In this document: one piece after another, positions 35,113-42,766 of the stretch
Layout of the letters: each line of letters starts with the position of its first letter
Position numbering within the stretch: the stretch's first letter is position 1
Assembly (NCBI GenBank): GCA_947623745.1
Contig: CANQHN010000003.1
Span: 1-64,000, forward strand
DNA length: 64,000 nucleotides
From: an uncultured Oscillospiraceae bacterium
GTDB lineage: Bacteria > Bacillota > Clostridia > Oscillospirales > Oscillospiraceae
Direction of reading: 5' to 3'
Notes under the pieces: generated by a model
What the model was told of the DNA's origin: nothing
The model's database searches: none
What the model saw: the letters and a program-made list of their open reading frames with translations, nothing else
Position numbers and translations under genes: made by a program

Positions 35113-35931
35113 ATGAAGAATAGATTATGTAAATTAATTTCCGCGGCCCTCGCGGCGGCGATGCTGACGGCCTGCTCCGCGCCCAGCGCCGCGCCGGGGG
35201 GAAACCCGGCGCAGAGCGCCGCGCCGGCTGCGGCGTCCGACTCCGGCCCGCTGTCCTCCAGCCAGGAGCAGACGGACCGTGCCCCGGAGGACGACGCGTC
35301 GGGGTTTGTGGTCCTGGCGGAAGCGGTCCCCGATGTGATCCTCGAGATCCGCTACTACTCCACCTACAACTTTGTCGGGGAGCGGGTCCGGGGCTATGAG
35401 GAGCCCTGCGCGCTGATCACAAAGGAGGCGGCGGAGGCCCTCAAAGGGGCGGCGAAGGACGCGGAGGAGCGGGGGTACCGGCTGAAGATCTACGACGCCT
35501 ACCGGCCCCAGTCCGCGGTGGACCACTTTATCCAGTGGGCGGAGGACACCGGGGATACGCGCATGAAGGCGTATTTCTACCCGGAGCTGGACAAGTCGGT
35601 CCTGTTCGAGCAGGGCTACATCGCCGAGCGCTCCGGCCACAGCCGGGGGAGCACCGTTGATTTGACGCTCTTTGACATGACCACGGAGAAAGAGGCGGAC
35701 ATGGGCGGGACCTTCGACTACTTCGGGGAGCTCTCCCACCCCGACTATACCGGCGAGCTGACGGACCAGCAGATCCGGAACAGGGAGATTTTGCGGGACA
35801 TCATGGTGGAGAACGGGTTCAAGCCCCTTGACACGGAGTGGTGGCACTTCACGCTGGAGAATGAGCCCTACCCGGACACCTACTTTACCTTCCCGGTCAG
35901 CGGGGATTCCGTCCCAGATCAGGGAAAATAA
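35113..35931 (+). CDS. VanX-like D-Ala-D-Ala dipeptidase lipoprotein (M15 family)
   Basis: The protein has 272 residues. A signal peptide ends in the lipobox LTAC (Cys near 24), then a low-complexity Ala/Ser/Pro linker to about residue 60. The M15D peptidase domain shows YDAYRPQSAVDHF, SGHSRGSTVDLTLF (zinc His and Asp) and TEWWHFTL (catalytic Glu and zinc His), as in VanX/DdpX. Exported and lipid-anchored, it probably trims peptidoglycan or recycles D-Ala-D-Ala outside the cytoplasm. Cytoplasmic VanX acts differently. ATG at 35113 follows GGGAGGA. There is no vanHA partner. Confidence 0.85.
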   Translation: MKNRLCKLISAALAAAMLTACSAPSAAPGGNPAQSAAPAAASDSGPLSSSQEQTDRAPEDDASGFVVLAEAVPDVILEIRYYSTYNFVGERVRGYEEPCALITKEAAEALKGAAKDAEERGYRLKIYDAYRPQSAVDHFIQWAEDTGDTRMKAYFYPELDKSVLFEQGYIAERSGHSRGSTVDLTLFDMTTEKEADMGGTFDYFGELSHPDYTGELTDQQIRNREILRDIMVENGFKPLDTEWWHFTLENEPYPDTYFTFPVSGDSVPDQGK

Positions 35932-35951
35932 GACAGAGAGGAGGCGGACCG

Positions 35952-38138
35952 ATGGAACAGCTGCTGGATGGCCTGAGCCGCGCCCAGCGGGAGGCGGTCA
36001 CCGCCACCGAGGGGTTCGTGCGGGTCATCGCCGGGGCGGGCTCCGGGAAAACCCGGGCCCTGTCCCACCGGTTCGCCTACCTGGTGAACGAGCTGGGCAT
36101 TTTGCCGGGGAACATCCTGTGCGTCACGTTTACGAATAAGTCCGCCAACGAGATGCGCCAGCGCATCCACGCCCTCACCGGGGACAACGACACGGGGTAC
36201 ATCAACACCTTCCACGGGTTCTGCGTGTCCGTGCTCCAGGAGGACAGCCACGCGGTGCAGTACCCCAAGAGCTTCCTGGTGCTGGACAACTCGGATATCG
36301 ACGCTATGCTCCAGATCATCTACGAGGAGCGGGGGCTGTCCCTGCGGGACATGACCTTCTCCGCCGCCCGGGACATGATCGAAATACAAAAGCTGTTCAA
36401 GCGGCCGGACTACTACCGGGACATGATCGCCCTGTCCCTGGACGAGCTGAAGGAGAAGTATGACCGGGCCGCTGGGGCGAAGGATATCATTTTCTACGGC
36501 TACCTCTACCAGGAGAAAAAGTGCTTCGGCCTGGACTACAATGACCTGATCAAGTTCACCCTGTACATCTTTGAGCAGGACCCGGAGATCCGGCTCAAGT
36601 GGCAGCGACGGCTGGAGTACATCATGATCGACGAGTTCCAGGATATCGACCAGCTCCAGTATGAGCTGATGACGGCGCTGTGCGGCTACCACAAGAACCT
36701 GTTCATCGTGGGGGACCCGGACCAGACGGTGTACACCTGGCGGGGGGCCAATGTGAAGTACCTGCTGGACTTCGACAAGGATTTCGCCCCGTGTAAAACT
36801 ATTCTGATGATGGAGAACTACCGCTCCACGCCCCAGATTTTGGCGGCGGCCAACTCCCTTATCGCCAACAACAAAAACCGGGTCAAGAAGGACCTGATCC
36901 CCACCCTGCCGGACGGGGAGGAGGTCCTGTGCCACTACGCCGACGACCCCGGGGCGGAGGCCGATTGGATCGCGGAGCGGATGAAGCTGCTCCACGAGGG
37001 GGGAGTCCCCTACCGGGACATGGCGGTGCTCTACCGGGCCCACTACGTCACCCGGAGCGTGGAGGACACCCTCTTGCGGGAGAAGGTGCCCTACGCCATT
37101 TACAGCGGGGTGCAGTTCTTCGGACGGGCGGAGATCAAGGACGCGCTCTCTTACCTGCGGATGATCGCCTACAGGGACGACCTGTCCTTCCTGCGGGTGG
37201 CCAACGTGCCCAAGCGGAACCTGGGCAAGCGGCGGATGGCTTTTCTCCAGGAGTACGCCGCGCAAAATGGCTGCACCCTCTACGGGGCGCTGACCCGGAA
37301 CCTGGAGGACGACGTTTTCAAGGGCACGAAGGCGGCCTCCTTCGTCTCCCTGGTGGAGCGGTACGCCGCCGGGTACGAGGGGCGGCCGGTGTCCGAGGTG
37401 CTCTCCGCCCTTCTAAACGACAGCGGCTACGAAAAAATGCTCCGCACCGAGGGCAGCCAGGAGCGGCTGGACAACCTGGCGGAGCTGAAGCAGTCGGTGT
37501 ATGAGTACGAGACCACCTGCGGCGAGGAGGTCACCCTGGAGCACTACCTGGCCCATGTCGCCCTGTTCACCAACGCCGATACCGCAGACACCGGCGACCG
37601 GGTGAAGCTCATGACCGTCCACGCCGCCAAGGGGCTGGAGTTCCCATACGTGTTCCTGTGCGGCATGAACGAGGGCATCTTCCCCTCCCGGAAAACGGCG
37701 ACCCTGGAGGGCATGGAGGAGGAGCGGCGGCTGGCCTTCGTGGCCATGACCCGGGCGAAAAAGGCCCTGTACCTGTCCGAGGCGGGCGGGGAGCACTTCG
37801 ACCGGTCCCCCCGCTACCCCTCCCGGTTCCTCCTGGACATCGACCCGCCCCTGCTCACCTTCACCCGGGAGCCCCAGGAGGGGCTGATCGCGGCGGCCAG
37901 GGAGTATGTCCAGGCCTCGCTCCAGCGCCTCCCGGAGAACCGGGACTCCCTGATTTTCCCCGTCGGGACCCGGGTGCGCCACGCCCTGTTCGGGGAGGGC
38001 ACCGTGCTGGACGCGGACACCGACAAGGGGGCCCACCTGGTCCAATTCGATTCCATGCCCACCCCCAGGCAGATCTCATTCCGGGCGAAGCTGGAGCGGT
38101 GCGGCCGCGGAGAAAGTGGGGAGGCGGGAGCGCGGTGA
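35952..38138 (+). CDS. PcrA/UvrD-type superfamily 1 DNA helicase
   Basis: The 728-residue SF1A 3'-5' helicase shows motif Ia-I VIAGAGSGKTRAL (Walker A), motif II MIDEFQDID, motif III GDPDQTVYTWRGA, motif IV MENYRSTPQIL, motif V VHAAKGLEFPYVF and motif VI RRLAFVAMTRAKK. A C-terminal Tudor-like segment (VGTRVRHALFGEGTVLDAD, about 672-690) is typical of PcrA. The domain order and length match a housekeeping PcrA more than a phage helicase, yet the gene lies inside the excisable element. The next gene starts at an overlapping GTGA. Confidence 0.92.
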   Translation: MEQLLDGLSRAQREAVTATEGFVRVIAGAGSGKTRALSHRFAYLVNELGILPGNILCVTFTNKSANEMRQRIHALTGDNDTGYINTFHGFCVSVLQEDSHAVQYPKSFLVLDNSDIDAMLQIIYEERGLSLRDMTFSAARDMIEIQKLFKRPDYYRDMIALSLDELKEKYDRAAGAKDIIFYGYLYQEKKCFGLDYNDLIKFTLYIFEQDPEIRLKWQRRLEYIMIDEFQDIDQLQYELMTALCGYHKNLFIVGDPDQTVYTWRGANVKYLLDFDKDFAPCKTILMMENYRSTPQILAAANSLIANNKNRVKKDLIPTLPDGEEVLCHYADDPGAEADWIAERMKLLHEGGVPYRDMAVLYRAHYVTRSVEDTLLREKVPYAIYSGVQFFGRAEIKDALSYLRMIAYRDDLSFLRVANVPKRNLGKRRMAFLQEYAAQNGCTLYGALTRNLEDDVFKGTKAASFVSLVERYAAGYEGRPVSEVLSALLNDSGYEKMLRTEGSQERLDNLAELKQSVYEYETTCGEEVTLEHYLAHVALFTNADTADTGDRVKLMTVHAAKGLEFPYVFLCGMNEGIFPSRKTATLEGMEEERRLAFVAMTRAKKALYLSEAGGEHFDRSPRYPSRFLLDIDPPLLTFTREPQEGLIAAAREYVQASLQRLPENRDSLIFPVGTRVRHALFGEGTVLDADTDKGAHLVQFDSMPTPRQISFRAKLERCGRGESGEAGAR

Positions 38139-38647
38139 GGGACATCTTTTTCAAAACGGACGGCTTTATTTTCTCCCTCCGGGCCGGCGGCCTTCTGGTC
38201 CGGGACGGTAAGGTCCTTTTACAGAAGCACAGGGAGAAGGAGGACTACTATATCATCGGCGGGCACGTCACCGGCATGGAGACGGCGCGGGACGCGCTGA
38301 AAAGGGAGTTCCGGGAGGAGCTCGGGGCGGAGATCGAGCCCGTCCGCCTGGCGGCCGTGGCCGAGGCGTTCTACCCCTGGGAGGGCACGCCCTGGCACCA
38401 GATCTGTTTCTACTATCAGGTCCGCCTGGAGGACGCGCGGGACATGCCCCTGGAGGGTGTGATCCACGGACAGGATGAGCTGGGCGGGGAGCGGTTCGAC
38501 CTGGATTTCTGCTGGGTGCCGCTGGACAGGCTGAAAAGGGGGCTGAACCTGTACCCGCCGGAGCTGATCCCCGTAATCCTGGGGGACAGGGAGGAGCTCG
38601 TCCACTTTGTCTACGATGAGTTCCGCTGTCCCAGGCCGGAGCAATAG
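38135..38647 (+). CDS. Nudix hydrolase
   Basis: The 170-residue protein starts at GTG 38135, overlapping the helicase stop, with GGGGAGGCGGG upstream. The Nudix box is GGHVTGMETARDALKREF followed by REELGAEI. The opening FKTDGFIFSLRAGGLLVRDGKVLLQKH and the tail VPLDRLKRGLNLYPPELIPVIL resemble clostridial Nudix proteins of unknown substrate. It is the last gene of the element before its terminator. Confidence 0.83.
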   Translation: MRDIFFKTDGFIFSLRAGGLLVRDGKVLLQKHREKEDYYIIGGHVTGMETARDALKREFREELGAEIEPVRLAAVAEAFYPWEGTPWHQICFYYQVRLEDARDMPLEGVIHGQDELGGERFDLDFCWVPLDRLKRGLNLYPPELIPVILGDREELVHFVYDEFRCPRPEQ

Positions 38648-38680
38648 ATAGGCGCTGCGATTGGAAGATCGGGTCTGGAC

Positions 38681-38711
38681 CGCCGGGCGGACGCACCGCC
38701 CGGCGTTTTTT
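38681..38711 (+). terminator. Terminator at the edge of the element
   Basis: A perfect 10-bp stem CGCCGGGCGG (38681-38690) with 38696-38705 is followed by T6. It directly abuts the attachment arm at 38712. Confidence 0.9.
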
Positions 38712-38759
38712 GTTGTCCTTATGAGACTGCACCATCTGCTGCCAGGTCCTCGGACAGAT
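38712..38759. other. Attachment site, distal junction of the cotJC element
   Basis: TCTGCTGC at 38735-38742 repeats the core at 33136-33143. Element bases 38712-38734 begin GTTGTCCTTA, and 38737-38759 belong to cotJC. Joining the two element arms around GA gives a 48-bp site in which 18 of 23 flanking base pairs are symmetric, typical of a serine-integrase attP. Confidence 0.85.
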
Positions 38760-39144
38760 CGGCGATGACATCTCCCAGGGACTGCATGGTGGAGGCGCTC
38801 CAGGGGTAGCCGGAGGCGAACTGGGGGTAGATGCCGGTGGTGTGGTCCACAAAATAGGAGGCGAAGAGGGGGTTCTTCTGCACCTCCTCGTCGGTGAGGT
38901 TCCGGGTGAGCTGGTGGACGATGGCCGCCACCATCTCCATGTGCCCCAGTTCCTCGGTGCCGATGTCGGTCAGCAGGCCCTTGGCCTCGGCGAAGGGCAT
39001 GGCGTAGCGCTGGGACAGGTAGCGCATGGAGGCGCCCAGCTCCCCGTCGGGACCGCCGTACTGAGTGATGATATAGGCGGCCAGCTTGGGGTTGGGGGTG
39101 GTGATCTTTACCGGGAACTGCAGCTTTTTCTCATAAATAAACAT
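38719..39144 (-). CDS. cotJC: cotJC 5' part: N-terminal 136 residues plus element-encoded tail
   Basis: On the minus strand the frame starts FIYEKKLQFPVKITTPNPKLA and runs through QYGGPDGELGASMRYLSQRY, TDIGTEELGHMEMVAAIVHQL and DVIADLSEDLAA. This is the N-terminal two thirds of the CotJC/manganese-catalase family, with metal ligands E35, E65 and H68. After AA at residue 136 the element supplies five codons (DGAVS) and a TAA, so the present product lacks the last two ligands. It starts directly after cotJAB and is co-transcribed with it. Excision replaces the GAT (Asp) codon with GAG, restoring ligand Glu137. Confidence 0.92.
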   Translation of the reverse strand: MFIYEKKLQFPVKITTPNPKLAAYIITQYGGPDGELGASMRYLSQRYAMPFAEAKGLLTDIGTEELGHMEMVAAIVHQLTRNLTDEEVQKNPLFASYFVDHTTGIYPQFASGYPWSASTMQSLGDVIADLSEDLAADGAVS

Positions 39145-39145
39145 C

Positions 39146-39604
39146 TCACTTCACCTCGTTCTGCTGATAGTTCCAGGGCCACGGGTCCTTGAGCCAGCTG
39201 TACTTGTCGCAGTTGGCCGCGCAGGAGCGGGTCAGGGGGCCGAAGCGCTCCTCGTAGGCGGCCTTGGCCGACTTCTCCATGGCGGCGTACTGCTTGAACA
39301 TCTCGAAGGCCTCGGTGTCGTCGGGGTGGGTGTCCAGATAGGTCCCCAGCTCCAGCACCACGAACTCGATGGCCTGGAGCTCCACCAGCGGGTTGGAGGG
39401 CAGGGCGCTGCCCTCCACCTTCAGGTGGAAGGGGAGGTTCAGGCCGGGGAACAGAGTGCCGTTGCTCAGCGCGTCGTTCTGGGAATACTTCTGGGGATTA
39501 TCCTGCTGGAACGGCACATAGGGGACTGCCAGCCCCGCGCAGGAGGGCAGGGTGCCGTAATGGTCCGGGCAGCTCGGGCGCGTGCCGCCGTTTTCCTTAT
39601 TCAA
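39146..39604 (-). CDS. cotJB: CotJA-CotJB fusion spore-coat protein
   Basis: The 152-residue product joins two coat proteins normally made separately. About 25-60 is CotJA-like (VPYVPFQQDNPQKYSQNDALSNGTLFPGLNLPF). About 68-152 is CotJB-like (NPLVELQAIEFVVLELGTYLDTHPDD and YEERFGPLTRSCAANCDKYSWLKDPWPWN). The start is uncertain. I place it at TTG 39602-39604, nine bases after AAGGAGG on the minus strand. An ATG closer to that site (ATGTTTTGA) stops at once. It is the first gene of the cotJ operon, with cotJC starting one base after its stop. Confidence 0.78.
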   Translation of the reverse strand: MNKENGGTRPSCPDHYGTLPSCAGLAVPYVPFQQDNPQKYSQNDALSNGTLFPGLNLPFHLKVEGSALPSNPLVELQAIEFVVLELGTYLDTHPDDTEAFEMFKQYAAMEKSAKAAYEERFGPLTRSCAANCDKYSWLKDPWPWNYQQNEVK

Positions 39605-39651
39605 AACATGGTTCCTCCTTGGGCGTAGTTGGAGGGCGGACCCTCCATCCC

Positions 39652-39659
39652 ATCTTATG
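39652..39659 (-). promoter_or_regulatory. Possible sigma-E type -10 of the cotJ operon
   Basis: Minus-strand CATAAGAT fits the CATAnnAT -10 consensus of the mother-cell sigma factor E and lies about 48 bases before the proposed start. The -35 region is not a good match, so this remains tentative. In Bacillus the cotJ operon is sigma-E dependent. Confidence 0.4.
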
Positions 39660-39754
39660 AGCGGGGGAGAAATCTGGGACCGGCGGGGTCGCCGGGGGCG
39701 CGGGGCCAGCCGGGCCGCGCTGGGGCAAAAGCGAAAAGAAACGCCCCGCGGGAA

Positions 39755-39783
39755 TTGCTTTTTCCGCCGTGGGGCGCTATAAT
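39755..39783 (+). promoter_or_regulatory. Promoter of the cobalamin operon
   Basis: TTGCTT (39755-39760) and a perfect TATAAT (39778-39783) have a 17-base spacer, 33 bases before the GTG at 39817. The leader is too short for a cobalamin riboswitch. Confidence 0.8.
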
Positions 39784-39816
39784 GACATATTGAACACAAT
39801 GTGAGGGGGGAGCGGG

Positions 39817-41187
39817 GTGGAGCCTGTGCGTGTGCCGCGGCTGATGGTCGCCGCCCCGGCCAGCGGCCAGGGAAAGACGGCGTTGACCTGTGCCCTGCTG
39901 CGCTGCGCCCAGCGCTCCGGGAGGGCCCCCAGGGCCTTTAAGTGCGGCCCGGACTACATCGACCCCATGTTCCACCGCGCCGTGCTGGGGGTGCCCAGCC
40001 GGAATCTGGACCTGTTTTTCAGCGGGGAGGACGAGGTGCGGGCGCTGCTGGCCGCCCACGGAGGGGACTCCCTGGCGGTGCTGGAGGGGGCCATGGGGTT
40101 CTACGACGGCATCGGCGGCACCGACCGGGCCAGTAGCTGGCACCTGGCGCGGGCCACCCGGACCCCGGTGGTGCTGGCCGCCGCGCCCGGAGGGACGGCG
40201 CTGACTATGGCGGCCGCCCTGAAGGGCCTGAAGGAGTTCCGCGTCCCCAGCCAGATCGCCGGGGTGATCCTGGACCGGTGCAGTGAGAGGCTGTTCCGCC
40301 TGCTTGCCCCCGTGATCCGGGCCGAGACCGGGCTGGAGGTGTACGGCTACCTGCCGGAAAGGCCGGAGTGCGCCGTTCCGAGCCGGCACCTGGGACTGGT
40401 GACGGCGGAGGAGCTGCCCCAGCTCCAGGGGATCGTGGAGCGTCTGGCGGAGCAGATGGAGCGCACGGTGGACGTCCCCGCCCTGCTGGCCCTGGCGGAC
40501 AGCGCCCCGGCGCTGGAGGGGGACGGGTATCCCCCGGAGCCCTATGGGGGCGGCGTGCGGATCGCGGTGGCCCGGGACCGGGCGTTCTGCTTCTACTACG
40601 AGGAAAATCTGGACCTGCTGCGCCGGTCGGGCGCGGAGCTGGTCTCGTTCAGCCCCCTGGAGGACAGGGAACTGCCGGAGGGGGTCTGCGGGCTGTACCT
40701 GGGCGGCGGCTACCCGGAGCTGTGGGCCAGGGAACTGAGCGAAAACACGCCCATGCGGACCGCCGTCCGCGCCGCGGTCCGGGCGGGGATGCCCGCCCTG
40801 GCCGAGTGCGGGGCCTTCCTCTACCTCCAGGAGAGCCTAGAGGACGGACAGGGGAGGGCCTGGCCCATGGCGGGGGTGTTCTCCGGCCGGGGGGTCAGAG
40901 GGGCGGACCGGAGCCGGTTCGGCTATGTGGAGCTGACCGCCGGGCGGGAGAACCCGTATCTGCGTCCCGGCGAGTCCATCCGGGGCCACGAGTTCCACCG
41001 GTGGGACTGTACAGAAAACGGCGGCGTGTGCCGGGCGGACAAGCCGCTGTCTGACGCCGGCTGGGACTGCATGTCTGTGGAAAAAAACTGCTTTGCGGGG
41101 TTCCCGCACTTGTATCTGCCGTCCAATCCGGCCTTCGCCCGCCGCTTTGTGGAGCGGTGCCGGCGGTTTGAACAGGAGGCGCTATGA
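39817..41187 (+). CDS. cbiA: Cobyrinate a,c-diamide synthase
   Basis: The 456-residue CbiA/CobB amidates side chains a and c of cobyrinate using glutamine and ATP. The N-terminal dethiobiotin-synthase-like domain has RLMVAAPASGQGKTALTC (P-loop) and KCGPDYIDPMFH. The C-terminal class I glutamine amidotransferase domain has the nucleophile in LAECGAFLYLQE and the GYVELTA...GHEFHRWD segment. The start is GTG at 39817 with GGGGGGAG upstream. It heads nine cob genes that overlap end to start. Confidence 0.93.
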   Translation: MEPVRVPRLMVAAPASGQGKTALTCALLRCAQRSGRAPRAFKCGPDYIDPMFHRAVLGVPSRNLDLFFSGEDEVRALLAAHGGDSLAVLEGAMGFYDGIGGTDRASSWHLARATRTPVVLAAAPGGTALTMAAALKGLKEFRVPSQIAGVILDRCSERLFRLLAPVIRAETGLEVYGYLPERPECAVPSRHLGLVTAEELPQLQGIVERLAEQMERTVDVPALLALADSAPALEGDGYPPEPYGGGVRIAVARDRAFCFYYEENLDLLRRSGAELVSFSPLEDRELPEGVCGLYLGGGYPELWARELSENTPMRTAVRAAVRAGMPALAECGAFLYLQESLEDGQGRAWPMAGVFSGRGVRGADRSRFGYVELTAGRENPYLRPGESIRGHEFHRWDCTENGGVCRADKPLSDAGWDCMSVEKNCFAGFPHLYLPSNPAFARRFVERCRRFEQEAL

Positions 41188-42242
41188 CCGCTCTGGAACA
41201 GCTCATCTCTGCCATTTCTCCCGCTGACCGGGCCGCGATGGCCCGGGCCCGGGCCCGCTGGGACGCCGTCGCAAAGCCCCTGGGGAGCCTGGGGCTGCTG
41301 GAGGACGCCGTGGTCCGCGCCGCCGGGGTTCTGGGCAGCGAACACGTCCGCTGGGGGAAAAAGGCGGTGGCCGTCTTTTGTGCCGACAACGGCGTGGTGG
41401 CCGAGGGGGTCACCCAGACGGGGCAGGAGGTCACCGCCGCCGTGGCCGCCGCGATGGCCCGGGGGGAGTCCTGCGTGTGCCGCATGGCCCGGGTGGCCGG
41501 GGCGCAGGTGTTCCCGGTGGACATGGGCATGGCCGCGCCGGTAGAGGTATCCGGGATACTGCGGCGCTCCGTTCGCCGGAGGACGGGCGACATCGCCCGC
41601 GGACCGGCCATGGGCCGGGGGGAGGCCGTGTCCGCCCTGCTGGCCGGGGCCGAACTGGCCGGGGAGCTGGCCAGGCAGGGGTTCGGCCTGCTGGCCGCCG
41701 GGGAGATGGGGATCGGAAACACCACCACCGCTGCGGCGGTGGCCGCCGTGCTGCTGGGCCTGCCCCCGGAGCGGGCGGCCGGCCGGGGCGCCGGGCTGTC
41801 TGACGCCGCTTTGGAGCATAAGATCGAAGTGATCCGCCGGGCCATCGCCCGGAATGAACCGGACCCCGCCGACCCGCTGGATGTGCTGGCCAAGGTGGGC
41901 GGACTGGATATCGCGGGGATGGCCGGGTTCTATTTGGGGGCGGCCGCCAACGGTGTGCCGGTGCTGCTGGACGGGGCCATCTCCTGCGCCGCGGCCCTGC
42001 TGTGCGTGCGGCTGTGTCCCGACGCGGAGAAGGCGATGATCGCCAGCCACCGGCCCGCGGAGCCCTGCGGTGCCCTGCTGCTGGAGGCGCTGGGGCTGCG
42101 GCCTATCCTGGATGCCGGCCTGCGCCTGGGCGAAGGCACCGGGGCGGTGGCGGCCATGCCGGCGCTGGATATGGCGTTGGCGGTCTATCAGGGGATGTCC
42201 ACCTTTCAGGAGCTGGGCATCGCCCCCTACACGCCCCAATGA
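41184..42242 (+). CDS. cobT: Nicotinate-nucleotide-dimethylbenzimidazole phosphoribosyltransferase
   Basis: The 352-residue CobT makes alpha-ribazole phosphate (or its adenine analogue) for the lower ligand. KPLGSLGLLEDAVVRAAG, FCADNGVVAEGVTQTGQEV, AGEMGIGNTTTAAAV and, near the end, LLLEALGLRPILDAGLRLGEGTGA carry the substrate-binding and catalytic residues, including the catalytic Glu of the last motif. ATG at 41184 overlaps the cbiA stop (ATGA). Which base it activates cannot be read from sequence. Confidence 0.94.
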   Translation: MTALEQLISAISPADRAAMARARARWDAVAKPLGSLGLLEDAVVRAAGVLGSEHVRWGKKAVAVFCADNGVVAEGVTQTGQEVTAAVAAAMARGESCVCRMARVAGAQVFPVDMGMAAPVEVSGILRRSVRRRTGDIARGPAMGRGEAVSALLAGAELAGELARQGFGLLAAGEMGIGNTTTAAAVAAVLLGLPPERAAGRGAGLSDAALEHKIEVIRRAIARNEPDPADPLDVLAKVGGLDIAGMAGFYLGAAANGVPVLLDGAISCAAALLCVRLCPDAEKAMIASHRPAEPCGALLLEALGLRPILDAGLRLGEGTGAVAAMPALDMALAVYQGMSTFQELGIAPYTPQ

Positions 42243-42766
42243 GGGCGCTGGTATTCGGCGGCGCGGGCAGCGGAAAGAGCGCCTTCGCCGAGGAGCTCTC
42301 CCGCCGCTTGGCGGACGGGGGGCGGCTCATCTATCTGGCTACCATGTCCGCCGGGGAGCCGGAGAGCCGGGCGCGGATCGCCCGCCACCGGGCCCAGCGT
42401 GCGGGGAAGGGCTTTGAGACGGTGGAGCGCCCCTGTGATCTGGCGGGGCTGGATGTGCCCGCCGGCTGCACCGTGCTGCTGGAGGACCTGGGTAACCTGG
42501 CCGCGAATGAGCTGTTTTTACAGGGGAAAGCAAGCGAAAAGGCTTTACAGGATATGCTCGCCGGGATTGCCCGCCTGGAGGCGCAGGCCCGCCACCTGGT
42601 GGTGGTGGGCAACGCGGTGTTCTCTGATGGCGGGCGGTACGACGGGGGCACCATGGGCTACCTGCGTACCCTGGCCCGGCTCCAAAATGCGCTGGCCGGG
42701 CGGTTCGAGCAGGTGACCGAGGTGGTCTGCGGGCTGCCGGTCTATTGGAAGGGGGAGGGCCTATGA
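42239..42766 (+). CDS. cobU: Adenosylcobinamide kinase / guanylyltransferase
   Basis: The 175-residue CobU-type enzyme phosphorylates adenosylcobinamide and converts it to the GDP derivative. The P-loop is VFGGAGSGKSAFAEEL, followed by LIYLATM and the RIARHRAQRAGKGFETVE guanylyl-transfer region with the conserved His. The late segment reads VVVGNAVFSDGGRYDGGTMGY where most CobU have a TNEVGxGIVP motif. That motif instead occurs in the short gene at 43530. The start overlaps cobT by four bases. Confidence 0.85.
   Translation: MRALVFGGAGSGKSAFAEELSRRLADGGRLIYLATMSAGEPESRARIARHRAQRAGKGFETVERPCDLAGLDVPAGCTVLLEDLGNLAANELFLQGKASEKALQDMLAGIARLEAQARHLVVVGNAVFSDGGRYDGGTMGYLRTLARLQNALAGRFEQVTEVVCGLPVYWKGEGL

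Larger units (their letters stand above)
33136..38734. mobile_element. 5,599-bp serine-recombinase element interrupting cotJC
   Basis: The element lies between the two copies of TCTGCTGC. It carries a large serine recombinase and a 47-residue peptide gene (minus strand), then a VanX-like lipoprotein, a PcrA/UvrD-like helicase and a Nudix hydrolase (plus strand). Excision at the 8-bp core would restore a 206-codon cotJC in frame. It has no replication, conjugation or phage structural genes and has the same base composition as the chromosome. This suggests a resident intervening sequence rather than a recent phage. Known parallels are the intervening elements in sigK, spoVFB and spsM of Bacillus and clostridial relatives. 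Confidence 0.88.

Noticed and set aside
35113-35931. The VanX-like gene as a vancomycin-resistance determinant.
   Set aside because: The protein has a lipoprotein signal, so it is outside the cytoplasm, and vanH/vanA/vanRS are absent; the VanZ-like gene at 28265 is distant and unrelated.
33136-38734. The element as a prophage or conjugative transposon.
   Set aside because: It has no capsid, tail, replication, relaxase or secretion genes; only a recombinase plus cargo.
32925-39144. cotJC as a simple pseudogene.
   Set aside because: Both halves are free of stops and frameshifts, all five metal ligands are retained, and exact rejoining at the 8-bp core restores the gene; decay would not predict this.
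39605-39816. A cobalamin riboswitch before the cob operon.
   Set aside because: No B12-box is visible and only about 25 bases separate the predicted start from the GTG.
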